A DNA stretch of 22,270 bases. Origin: Nitrospirae bacterium GWC2_56_14. GTDB lineage: Bacteria; Nitrospirota; UBA9217. The stretch covers positions 1 to 22,270 of the forward strand of contig MHDY01000139.1 of NCBI GenBank assembly GCA_001803705.1, read 5' to 3'. A program made the position numbers and the translations under genes. Below are positions 1 to 6,231 of this stretch, one piece after another (the stretch's first letter is position 1; each line of letters begins with the position of its first letter). The notes beneath the pieces are model-generated. The model was not told the DNA's origin. It worked only from the letters and a program-made list of their open reading frames with translations, and did no database searches.

Positions 1-1
1 C

Positions 2-1252
2 AACCCGGCATTGATCCGCAAAACAGCGGAGGTGCGCAGCGCCCCCCAGATAGAGTCCGCCGAACTTGCCATAACCGCCAATAGCAGCAATACTCGCGCC
101 CTGATCGGCAGCGTGCTGCTGGAACTCGCCCCGGCCGAACTGGCGCATCTGACCCGCGAAACAGCCATCAAATCCTTCAGCTTAGCCTTTGCCTTCTGGG
201 TGATGGTCGCGGCTTTCGCCCATGTGGCGCTGCGCAAGGCTACCCGTTCCTTCAGCACCTTGATGGCGGGGATCGAGACCATGCGGGCCGGCAACTTTGC
301 GGCCAGGATCGATGTGGACAGCGATGACGAGCCGGGCCGGGCAGCAGTGGCTGTCAACGAGCTGGCAGCCACGCTGCAGGAGCGCGACCGGGAAAACGCC
401 CGGCTGCATGAGGAGCTGATCGACGCATTGCGCATGGAGGTGCAGGAGGAAAAGAAGCTGTTGATGGCCAAACTGATCCAGACCAACCGTATGACCTCCC
501 TGGGGCTGCTCGCCTCCAGCATGGCCCACGAGATCAACAATCCCAACGGCTCCATCCGCCTGGCCAACCAGTATCTGGTCCGGGCCTGCAAAGACGCCCT
601 GCCGCTGCTCCAGCAGATGGCCAATGAGGAAGGCGACTTCAGCCTGGGCGGAGTGCCCTTTTCCATCGCCCGCGAGGCTCTGGTTGATTGCGGCGCAACC
701 ATCGACCGCAGCACCGAGCGAATCGCCCATGTCATCCAGGATCTGCGCAGCTACAGCCTGGGCGAGCGCAATGAGTTTGTTCATGATGTGGACGTCAAGC
801 AGGTTATATCCGGCGCCCTGACCATTGTCCGCTCCCACGGCAAGTATTCCGGCATGACCTTCTTCAGCGATGCGGAAGCAGAGCTCCCAGCCGTCACCGG
901 CAGCCGGCACCAATTGGAGCAGGTGCTGATCAACCTGCTGCTGAATGCTATCCAGGCCACACCTGACGGCAAGGGCCTGGTGACTGTCTACGCCGACTGC
1001 GACCAAGTAAACAACCAGGTGCGCATCCTGGTCAAGGATGATGGCGAAGGGATCGCGCCCGAGAATATGAAACAACTGCTCGAACCGTTCTTTTCCACCC
1101 GCATCAAGCATGGCGGCAGCGGCCTGGGGCTGTTTGTCACCAATTTCATCATCAGCGAGCACAACGGCCAGATCGAATTCAACTCCACACCAGGCGCCGG
1201 CACAACCGTTACCATCCGCATCCCCATCAGCCACATTCCTCCGCAGGCATAA
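2..1252 (+). CDS. Sensor histidine kinase, 5' end outside the window
   Basis: The frame is open from the first bases of the window, so the N-terminal sensor part is missing. Counting from the TTG at 11, a transmembrane helix lies at about residues 55-74, a HAMP-like linker and coiled coil at 75-160, and the H-box at 165-180 (SSMAHEINNPNG, phospho-acceptor His173). The ATPase domain shows the N-box (QVLINLLLNAIQ, about 304-315), the G1 box (DDGEGI, 343-348) and the G2 box (GGSGLGL, 368-374). It is an inner-membrane kinase that should autophosphorylate and pass phosphate to a response regulator. The sigma-54 regulator that converges on it from the other strand is the obvious candidate partner, but pairing is inferred from position only. 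The signal sensed cannot be read here. Confidence 0.93.
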   Translation, partial: NPALIRKTAEVRSAPQIESAELAITANSSNTRALIGSVLLELAPAELAHLTRETAIKSFSLAFAFWVMVAAFAHVALRKATRSFSTLMAGIETMRAGNFAARIDVDSDDEPGRAAVAVNELAATLQERDRENARLHEELIDALRMEVQEEKKLLMAKLIQTNRMTSLGLLASSMAHEINNPNGSIRLANQYLVRACKDALPLLQQMANEEGDFSLGGVPFSIAREALVDCGATIDRSTERIAHVIQDLRSYSLGERNEFVHDVDVKQVISGALTIVRSHGKYSGMTFFSDAEAELPAVTGSRHQLEQVLINLLLNAIQATPDGKGLVTVYADCDQVNNQVRILVKDDGEGIAPENMKQLLEPFFSTRIKHGGSGLGLFVTNFIISEHNGQIEFNSTPGAGTTVTIRIPISHIPPQA

Positions 1253-1253
1253 A

Positions 1254-1276
1254 AAAACCCGCACAGGGCGGGTTTT
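1254..1276. terminator. Intrinsic terminator after the kinase gene
   Basis: A 9-bp stem (AAAACCCGC / GCGGGTTTT) with a 5-nt loop begins two bases after the kinase stop. T-rich flanks occur on both sides, with the longer U-tract on the minus strand, so it may also stop leftward transcripts. Confidence 0.75.
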
Positions 1277-1316
1277 GCAAATTCCATATTCGCAATTCAA
1301 AAATCAAATTTAAGCC

Positions 1317-1446
1317 TAGTGCCATGTAACTCCTATTCTTTCGCATCAAACCCCTCTAAATCTCCCCTTATCAGGGGAGACTTCAAGGCTTCCCCCCTGA
1401 TAAGGGGGGACCGAGGGGGGTTGGTTTTAGATGTTCCAGAGCACTA
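1317..1446. repeat. MITE-like palindromic element with TAGTGC/GCACTA ends
   Basis: The core is two 32-nt imperfect inverted arms (1349-1380 and 1391-1422) around a 10-nt spacer. Each arm also carries its own small palindrome around CCCCTTATCAGGGG. The outer ends are TAGTGC (1317-1322) and GCACTA (1441-1446), flanked on both sides by GCC, a possible 3-bp target duplication. There is no coding capacity. Elements of this double-hairpin, CCCC/GGGG type are known as dispersed repeats in many bacterial genomes; whether this one is repeated in its genome cannot be seen here. Its right end supplies the TAG stop codon of the leftward response-regulator gene. Confidence 0.65.
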
Positions 1447-2862
1447 GCCTTCCATCCCGGCGATCTTCTTGTTAAGCGTGGGACGAGAGATGCCCAGCAG
1501 GTCGGCGGCCACGGTCTTGTTGCCTTTGGTTATGCGCAGGGCTTCTTCAATCAGCATCTGTTCCACGGAAGAAATGCGCGGGAATTCCTGGCAATTCATC
1601 TGCATCTTGAAATCGCGGTTTCGAATAATACGCATGCCCCGCTGCGAGGTGCCGTCCTCGGAAGCGAGACCCTGGAAATCATCCAGCGTAAGCAACGTGC
1701 CTGCATTGGAGCTTAGGGCGTTATGCACCAGATTGATCAGTTCGCGAACATTGCCCGGATAACTGTATCCTTCGAGGGCGCCCGAGGCCTGCTCGTCAAT
1801 AAGCGGCACCTTGCGGCCAATTTTCCGGGCAGCGGTCTGCAGGAAGTGGTTTATCAGCAGCGGAATATCATCGCGGCGCTCCCGCAGGGGAGGAATCCGA
1901 ATGTGATATCCGCACAGGCGATGATACAGGTCGCGACGGAATTTGCCCTGCTCAAGCATTTCGTTGAAATTGCAATTGGATGCGGCAATGATGCGGGCAT
2001 CACTCTTGATCAGGGCATCGGAGCCGAGCCGGTAGTATTCCCGCTCCTGCAGCAACCGCAGCAGCTTGACCTGTGATGCGCTCCCCATGTCGCCGATCTC
2101 GTCCAGGAACAGTGTGCCGCCCTGCGCCTTGGCGATCAGCCCTTCCCGGGTAGTGTCGGCCCCGGTGTAGGCCCCTTTTTTATGGCCGAAGAGTGTGTCG
2201 TCCAGCATAAGATCGCTTAACCCGGCCACGTTCAGCGGCACAAATTCCCCGCTGAGCCCGCTGGCCTGGTGTATGGCCCGGGCGATCAGTTCCTTGCCGA
2301 CCCCGGTTTCGCCGGTGATCAGGACAGGACTCGTCAAGCCGCCCATGGTTTCGATGATCTTGAAGATGGCCAGCATGCGCTGGTTGCAGGTGACAATATC
2401 AGCGAAGACCTCCGGCCGGCCCAGGTTTTCTCCCATCAGGTAGTCCTTGAGCCGTTGATTCTGGCTGGAAAGCTCGCTGAACTGGAACGCCTTGTTGATG
2501 GCCAGCAGGATCCGATCCACATCGATCGGCTTGGTGATGTATTCAAAAGCCCCTTGCTTGATGCAGCCGACCACGGTCCGAAGGTCATTGACAGCGGTCA
2601 TGATGATCACCGGGATGTGCGGGTACTGCTGGACAATGACCGGCAGGAGGTCGGAGCCGCTCATTTCCGGCATGATCCAGTCCATCAGGAGAATTCCGAC
2701 CCCGCCCTGTTCCAGTTTACCCAGCAGGTCGCGGCTCGTATTAAGGGTCATGACATTTTTTACGTCATTGGAAACAAGCATCAAACGCACTTCATTCAAA
2801 AAATCCACGTCGTCGTCCACCACCAGGACGGTCCGGGTAGATGCAACAGCTGTTATTTCCAT
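1444..2862 (-). CDS. NtrC-family sigma-54-dependent response regulator
   Basis: This is a 472-residue transcription activator. A receiver domain (about 10-125) has the acidic pair D16/D17, the phospho-acceptor D61 (LLMDWIMPEMSG) and K111. A sigma-54 AAA+ domain follows, with Walker A GETGVGKE (184-191), the sigma-54 contact loop GAYTGA (230-235; Tyr where Phe is usual) and Walker B LFLDEI (251-256). A Fis-type HTH is at the C-terminus (AADLLGISRPTLNKKI). The start at 2862 is preferred over an upstream ATG at 2877, because the GGAGG Shine-Dalgarno (2871-2875) lies inside that longer version and sits 8 nt before the ATG at 2862. It should drive sigma-54 promoters after phosphorylation, perhaps by the convergent kinase. 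Its last codon runs into the MITE-like element, which provides the TAG. Confidence 0.93.
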   Translation of the reverse strand: MEITAVASTRTVLVVDDDVDFLNEVRLMLVSNDVKNVMTLNTSRDLLGKLEQGGVGILLMDWIMPEMSGSDLLPVIVQQYPHIPVIIMTAVNDLRTVVGCIKQGAFEYITKPIDVDRILLAINKAFQFSELSSQNQRLKDYLMGENLGRPEVFADIVTCNQRMLAIFKIIETMGGLTSPVLITGETGVGKELIARAIHQASGLSGEFVPLNVAGLSDLMLDDTLFGHKKGAYTGADTTREGLIAKAQGGTLFLDEIGDMGSASQVKLLRLLQEREYYRLGSDALIKSDARIIAASNCNFNEMLEQGKFRRDLYHRLCGYHIRIPPLRERRDDIPLLINHFLQTAARKIGRKVPLIDEQASGALEGYSYPGNVRELINLVHNALSSNAGTLLTLDDFQGLASEDGTSQRGMRIIRNRDFKMQMNCQEFPRISSVEQMLIEEALRITKGNKTVAADLLGISRPTLNKKIAGMEG

Positions 2863-2939
2863 GTGGCCATCCTCCATTCAATGCGCTGAAACCCAATACT
2901 GATTAACATGTTTTTATTCGCGAGTATAGCTCTAAACCG

Positions 2940-2979
2940 CAGACAGGGCTGTACGCGTCCAGCCATACAGCCCTGTCTG
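2940..2979. promoter_or_regulatory. Perfect 14-bp inverted repeat, operator or hairpin
   Basis: The arms CAGACAGGGCTGTA (2940-2953) and TACAGCCCTGTCTG (2966-2979) are perfect complements around a 12-nt loop. The repeat follows the stop of the small Cys-rich gene and precedes the response-regulator gene. On the minus strand no real U-tract follows the stem, so a plain terminator is doubtful. A TATACT box lies just downstream on the minus strand (near 2925), so it could instead be an operator upstream of the regulator gene. Confidence 0.5.
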
Positions 2980-3011
2980 TTGAATTGATTATGTGCACAA
3001 AACCGGAAAGG

Positions 3012-3236
3012 TCAGACCGAAACAGCCACCTGGCGCGGTGAATCGATGTTTGCATTTAACCTGAAATTCGAATGGTTGGGATGACAACAATAAACACCGG
3101 AAGAACCGGCCGGGATGGCATAGCGGCATCTCCAGTTGTTGGCCGAACAGCGCGACAAATCGTTCAGCAAAGGTAATGTGAAGCATTCTTCCTGGTGGGG
3201 TTCGTAACCGATGGAATAGTGTTTGGTCATAGTCAT
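3012..3236 (-). CDS. Small Cys-rich protein of unknown function
   Basis: I do not recognise this 74-residue protein. It has five cysteines (18, 30, 37, 50, 51) and nearby histidines (14, 52, 55), including a CCHPNH cluster, so metal or cofactor binding is possible but not shown. There is no signal peptide or membrane helix. The start at 3236 is chosen because GGAGG ends 5 nt upstream; a TTG at 3248 would place the ribosome site inside the gene, and a second ATG at 3230 is a less likely option. Its own upstream region holds a near-palindrome TCTCGATATTGAGA (about 3281-3294). The perfect inverted repeat at 2940-2979 follows its stop. Confidence 0.6.
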   Translation of the reverse strand: MTMTKHYSIGYEPHQEECFTLPLLNDLSRCSANNWRCRYAIPAGSSGVYCCHPNHSNFRLNANIDSPRQVAVSV

Positions 3237-3313
3237 ATAGTCCTCCAAAAGTATCGGCAGCCTATACTGTATAACTGTACTCTCGATATTGAGAACGTCA
3301 ATTAGACCAAAGT

Positions 3314-3592
3314 TCAGAATTGTACTTCAATGAAACGCAGGGCGATTTTGGATACATCGTAGCGGGCAACGATACTCTTGTATTCGCTGGGACACAGCGT
3401 CGGGTCGCTGCACAGCAGCATGCCGCAGGTCTCCCCCGGATTCATGTACTTGGGAAAGGAGTCGCTGCAAAACAATAACGCCCCGGAAACAGAGATGTTT
3501 TCAAGTACACAGGGATAGTTTTTGCCCTTGTAAACCAGAAGACATTTGTCTGAACAGGCGATTCTCCGCCCATGCCTGTTAATAGCGTACAT
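3314..3592 (-). CDS. PilZ-like domain protein
   Basis: A 92-residue single-domain protein. Near the N-terminus it has a basic stretch, RHGRR (6-10), and then ENISVSGALL at about 31-40, matching the RxxxR plus (D/N)xSxxG pattern of PilZ domains that bind cyclic di-GMP. The arginine motif is not perfectly spaced and Asn replaces the usual Asp, so nucleotide binding is likely but not certain. The start has a good ribosome site (AAGGGGG, 5 nt before ATG). It lies alone between the small Cys-rich gene and the prophage left end, whose insertion point is about 150 bp upstream of the start. The target process (motility, polysaccharide or other) cannot be told from here. Confidence 0.72.
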   Translation of the reverse strand: MYAINRHGRRIACSDKCLLVYKGKNYPCVLENISVSGALLFCSDSFPKYMNPGETCGMLLCSDPTLCPSEYKSIVARYDVSKIALRFIEVQF

Positions 3593-3699
3593 TTAAGCCC
3601 CCTTGCCTCGTTTAGAATTCGACTTTTTTCCATCCACCCGTGTTTGATCTGAAAGCACACCCCCAAGTTAGATTTTCAACTTCACTTCCTACTAGATAA

Positions 3700-3730
3700 A
3701 GTATACTCCTCTCAATAAAATCTTGGACAA
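3700..3730 (-). promoter_or_regulatory. Possible sigma-70 promoter of the PilZ-like gene
   Basis: On the minus strand, TTGTCC (3730-3725) and TATACT (3705-3700) are 19 nt apart, with a transcription start expected near 3693. The spacer is a little long. The prophage begins only 15 bp upstream of the -35 box, so the promoter, if real, survived the insertion. Confidence 0.35.
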
Positions 3731-3739
3731 CAGAATCTG

Positions 3740-3744
3740 AAAGC
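3740..3744. repeat. Left copy of 5-bp target duplication (AAAGC)
   Basis: AAAGC directly precedes the TGT terminus of the prophage and is repeated exactly after the right terminus at 21199-21203. Five-base duplications are what Mu-family transposition leaves at its target. Confidence 0.85.
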
Positions 3745-3770
3745 TGTGATGAGACACATGCTGCATGAAA
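3745..3770 (+). other. Prophage left terminus with first transposase-site copy
   Basis: The terminal TGT is followed 7 nt later by CACATGCTGCATGAAA (3755-3770). The outermost right-end site is the inverted counterpart at the same distance from its terminus. By analogy with Mu this would be L1. Confidence 0.8.
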
Positions 3771-3903
3771 TAGCGGGGGGTGATGGGTTGATGTGGGTTA
3801 TCATGGGGGAAGCTAGGGAATAAACGGATTTATGACGTATCAGCGGCCTGATTATGCGTCGTGCGTCGGACAGATGGGCTCTTATGAAAATGGCGGGCAA
3901 GGA

Positions 3904-3919
3904 CACATGGTTTATGAAA
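3904..3919 (+). other. Internal left-end transposase-site copy
   Basis: CACATGGTTTATGAAA here is an exact inverted match to the outermost right-end site (21173-21188), about 150 bp inside the left end. A weaker partial copy, TTATGAAAA, lies at 3882-3890. The arrangement resembles the L1-L3 sites of Mu; assignment as transposase-binding sites is inferred. Confidence 0.7.
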
Positions 3920-3943
3920 AACATTAGTCAATAAATATCATGA

Positions 3944-4384
3944 CTACGGCTTCCATCTACAGCCACATTTTAAACAGGTGACAATAGCTCTATTACTACC
4001 AACAAAACCACCCAAAAGACCTACCGGACCAAACATCAAACCACCAACAGCGGCTTTTCCTAATCCAAAACCTTTGTTTGTTGTGGTGAATGGATTTACA
4101 GCTTTACAAGCAGGACATGTAATAGGTGAGTTTGGGTCTGAAGCCCTGTATTTAGCCAGCATCTCTTGCTTATCAATCCATTTAGCCCTCTGATAATTCA
4201 TCAGACCGCAACCCGGACAAAACAGCTCCTCGAACGGATAGTGCTTATTACAATCGCGGCATTCAGCAACATCCGGCTTATCTGGCGCGACATCGGCTTT
4301 AACGACCGGGCAACCACAATGAGGGCATGTAGATGCTTTATCAGATATTTCATGAGCACATTCTGCGCAAGGAGTTAATGCCAT
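3944..4384 (-). CDS. Triple zinc-ribbon protein with glycine-rich hydrophobic segment
   Basis: A 146-residue protein with three CxxC...CxxC ribbons: Cys 6/9/20/23, 42/45/56/59 and 90/93/137/140. The third ribbon is split by a Gly-rich hydrophobic stretch at about 105-130 (GKAAVGGLMFGPVGLLGG), long enough to enter a membrane. Such zinc-ribbon plus glycine-zipper proteins exist in bacteria, but I know no established function. It is the last gene of the leftward repressor unit, 20 bp after the lipoprotein gene and next to the prophage left end, a usual place for lysogenic cargo. The ribosome site is weak (AAGTGA). Codon use is more AT-rich than in the tail genes, which suggests separate acquisition. 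A role in exclusion or host modification would be speculation. Confidence 0.7.
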   Translation of the reverse strand: MALTPCAECAHEISDKASTCPHCGCPVVKADVAPDKPDVAECRDCNKHYPFEELFCPGCGLMNYQRAKWIDKQEMLAKYRASDPNSPITCPACKAVNPFTTTNKGFGLGKAAVGGLMFGPVGLLGGFVGSNRAIVTCLKCGCRWKP

Positions 4385-4404
4385 AATATCACTTAGATTA
4401 GTTA

Positions 4405-4836
4405 TTAATTACATTCATAGGTATCATTAAGATAGGTAGCCCAGGACAGCAAGAAGGGATGATCCTCCTTTATTGCTGACATTCTCTGTATCAAACCTAG
4501 ATTTACTACGGATCCGGTGCCGTCTGCAGCTATATCTACGCGTCCGGCAACCCAGTCAGAGCGACCACCAAAAGCTGCTTTAAAATAAAGGTCAATCTGG
4601 GCAGTCTTATTGTCATTATAAACATTACCTTCCGCTACAAACTGACCGCACTTTCTAAATCCTGTATTCATACGGCGAAACGATTCCTGGAAATCGTATT
4701 TAGTTTTAACGGTTTTCCAGCCAAAATCCTCATGGGTTAATTGACCTGCCGGTGTAATACATCCAGACAGCATAAAAACAGCAAAGAAAAAAAGTATGAA
4801 CCTTTTTAGAGTTACTGTGCTCATCAGCCCATTCAT
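4405..4836 (-). CDS. Predicted lipoprotein, prophage cargo
   Basis: A 143-residue protein that starts with a basic N-region and a hydrophobic helix (RFILFFFAVFML) ending in the lipobox LSGC with Cys26, so a lipid-anchored envelope protein is expected. The remaining 117 residues contain two more cysteines (in RKCGQF and YECN) that could form a disulfide. I do not recognise the domain. The ribosome site AGGGGG stands 5 nt before the ATG at 4836. It begins 15 nt after the repressor stop and should be co-transcribed with it in the lysogen. Lipoproteins in this position are often lysogenic-conversion or superinfection-exclusion factors; that is an inference from context only. Confidence 0.75.
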   Translation of the reverse strand: MNGLMSTVTLKRFILFFFAVFMLSGCITPAGQLTHEDFGWKTVKTKYDFQESFRRMNTGFRKCGQFVAEGNVYNDNKTAQIDLYFKAAFGGRSDWVAGRVDIAADGTGSVVNLGLIQRMSAIKEDHPFLLSWATYLNDTYECN

Positions 4837-4851
4837 TATAGCCCCCTTTTT

Positions 4852-5565
4852 TTACATCCTTCGCCCGCACCAAACAACTCTCCCGATGACATTCAACGAA
4901 TCAACCGCCTCGCTCCCGATCCGCTCCGGCTCATAGATCGTGTTATCGCTCTTTACGATCACGCTGCCGTCCAGCTTGTGCTGTATCCGTTTCACCAGCA
5001 GCGCACCATTCAAGGATAACACATAAACCGCATTATCCTTGACGCCCTGGAAACTCATATCTATCAGAATCAGGTCACCCTCTGACAGCGTCGGTTCCAT
5101 ACTATCACCGGTCACATTGATCAGCGCCAAGGAAGACACAGGCACGCCCAGAGCATTACGTACCCAATCGGCACGGAACGACAGATGATCCACGATTTGT
5201 TCACTATGAATCATGGCCCCGCCGCCCGCGCTGGCGGCCACCTCGTAGCGCGGTATTTGGACGAAACCTTCCCCCAGTTCGCCCGTAATATCCGCTGTTT
5301 TGAGCCCTTCAGCCAGCGGGTAAGAAGTTTCGCCCCGTTTTATAGGCCCTATGCCATCCATTATATAATCAGTAAAGGACCCAAACTCACTTGCTATTTT
5401 ACGAGCCCATTCCAGGTTGAATTTACCACGCTTTTTAACCCCAGCAACTGACTCTGTCGAAGAACCCACAAAATCAGCTAAATCTTTATATTTTACCCAG
5501 CCAGTGATCTGTTTAACTCGCTCCCAGGCAATTTCAAAGTTAGTTTTATCGACTTCCGAGTTCAT
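4852..5565 (-). CDS. Phage repressor, CI-type HTH plus S24 (LexA-like) peptidase
   Basis: A 237-residue repressor. Residues 12-70 fit a CI-repressor-type helix-turn-helix region (KYKDLADFVGSSTESVAGVK). The C-terminal half is an S24 self-cleaving peptidase, with the catalytic Ser155 in GDSMEPTL, Lys192 in LLVKRI, and a likely Ala113-Gly114 cleavage site in AASAGGGA. Such repressors hold lysogeny and are inactivated through RecA during DNA damage. The ATG at 5565 has no good ribosome site and lies inside an inverted operator-like repeat, so the leader is probably very short. It starts the leftward unit (repressor, lipoprotein, zinc-ribbon) and is divergent from the early genes. Induction could still switch on the remaining tail genes. 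Confidence 0.9.
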   Translation of the reverse strand: MNSEVDKTNFEIAWERVKQITGWVKYKDLADFVGSSTESVAGVKKRGKFNLEWARKIASEFGSFTDYIMDGIGPIKRGETSYPLAEGLKTADITGELGEGFVQIPRYEVAASAGGGAMIHSEQIVDHLSFRADWVRNALGVPVSSLALINVTGDSMEPTLSEGDLILIDMSFQGVKDNAVYVLSLNGALLVKRIQHKLDGSVIVKSDNTIYEPERIGSEAVDSLNVIGRVVWCGRRM

Positions 5566-5684
5566 AAGCCAAACTCGGAAGTTTGCACAGCATAAACCCG
5601 GAAGCTTCCGAGATTTGCAACATACTTAAAAATCATATAATTCATAAAAATAATCCTGAAATTGATTTTTATAACTTGGAAGTT
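5552..5684. promoter_or_regulatory. Repressor operator cluster with repressor promoter
   Basis: A half-site CTTCCGAG recurs. It occurs as an 11-bp perfect inverted pair across the repressor start codon (5552-5562 and 5572-5582), as CGGAAGCTTCCG (5599-5610), and as a looser AACTTGGAAGTT (5673-5684) near the early promoter. On the minus strand, TTGCAA (5620-5615) and GTTTAT (5597-5592) are 17 nt apart, with the CGGAAGCTTCCG palindrome in the spacer. This suggests autoregulation of the repressor. Repressor binding is inferred from position and symmetry. Confidence 0.6.
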
Positions 5685-5694
5685 AATTTTTAGA

Positions 5695-5723
5695 TTGACA
5701 TAACTAATTTGAAAGTTTATTTT
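5695..5723 (+). promoter_or_regulatory. Early rightward promoter
   Basis: TTGACA (5695-5700) and TATTTT (5718-5723) are exactly 17 nt apart, and the first early ORF with a good ribosome site begins at 5784. The operator-like AACTTGGAAGTT ends 10 bp upstream of the -35 box, as expected for repressor control. Confidence 0.6.
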
Positions 5724-5783
5724 CAGTCTAGCTTAACCACACACACTAGACACGATGAATACAAAAAAAGGAGGCGACCAATC

Positions 5784-6089
5784 ATGGCAATAATTACCCG
5801 CCGCATAACCAAGCGTGGGGTCAGGATTCAGGGTTGTTTTTATATCTCCGAAGAACTTGCTCCACTGATAGGCCATCTGGTGACCGTGGAGGCACCTGAA
5901 GGCCCGCTGCCTCAAACGCTCTCCGTAATGTGCGAAACTCAATCTCTAGTGATTCGAGTGTTCCCAGAACTGCCTGAATACATTCGAACCGCAATGTCGG
6001 TTTTTCACAGTCGTCGATGTCGTAGAAATTGCGCGCCTTACACGAGTGTGCCATCTCACACGCACAGTCCTTGTCCTGATATGCCGTAG
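5784..6089 (+). CDS. Small protein resembling the MuA C-terminal beta-barrel
   Basis: A 101-residue ORF directly downstream of the early promoter. GGAGG (5770-5774) stands 9 nt before the ATG, so this start is preferred over one at 5709. Residues 5-37 (ITKRGVRIQGCFYISEEL then APLIGHLVTV) look like the small C-terminal barrel of Mu-type transposases, whose pattern is roughly GIxxxGxxYxSxELxxxxGxxV. Here it stands alone, far from any catalytic domain. After about residue 75 the sequence (SRRCRRNC onward) is unconvincing and overlaps the opposite-strand zinc-ribbon gene, so the true C-terminus may be decayed. It could be a relic of transposase or a free-standing DNA-binding adaptor. Confidence 0.5.
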   Translation: MAIITRRITKRGVRIQGCFYISEELAPLIGHLVTVEAPEGPLPQTLSVMCETQSLVIRVFPELPEYIRTAMSVFHSRRCRRNCAPYTSVPSHTHSPCPDMP

Positions 6090-6207
6090 TGCCGGTGTAC
6101 CTCTCATCCTCAAAAATGCCCAGCACGGAACCACACAAAGGGCAGTAGTTATAAGGTTCAGAAACAACGTATCCGCAGCCATCGAACGGACATTTATAAA
6201 GAACCAT
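5821..6207 (-). CDS. Zinc-ribbon protein of unknown function, antisense to the early region
   Basis: A 128-residue protein on the strand opposite the early genes. It begins with a zinc ribbon (Cys 6, 11, 22, 25: YKCPFDGCG and NYCPLCG), then a second Cys group (48, 50, 56, 67), then a helical C-terminal half (GTLESLEIEFRTLRRAFEAA). GGAGGT stands 5 nt before the ATG, a very strong ribosome site. Composition is protein-like to the end. It overlaps the rightward ORF at 5784-6089 by 269 bp in antisense. I do not know its function; a phage-encoded regulator or anti-host factor is possible. Its orientation would put it under a different promoter from the early operon. Confidence 0.62.
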   Translation of the reverse strand: MVLYKCPFDGCGYVVSEPYNYCPLCGSVLGIFEDERYTGTTAYQDKDCACEMAHSCKARNFYDIDDCEKPTLRFECIQAVLGTLESLEIEFRTLRRAFEAAGLQVPPRSPDGLSVEQVLRRYKNNPES

Positions 6208-6231
6208 AACGCACCTCCAAAGGAAACCGAT

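Noticed and set aside
182..1300. Long open frame on the minus strand opposite the histidine kinase
   Set aside because: The product has no domain logic, while the plus strand shows full kinase motifs; it is a shadow of GC-rich coding DNA.
3712..3924. Minus-strand ORF of 70 codons at the prophage left end
   Set aside because: It crosses the phage-host junction and the transposase sites, and has no ribosome site.
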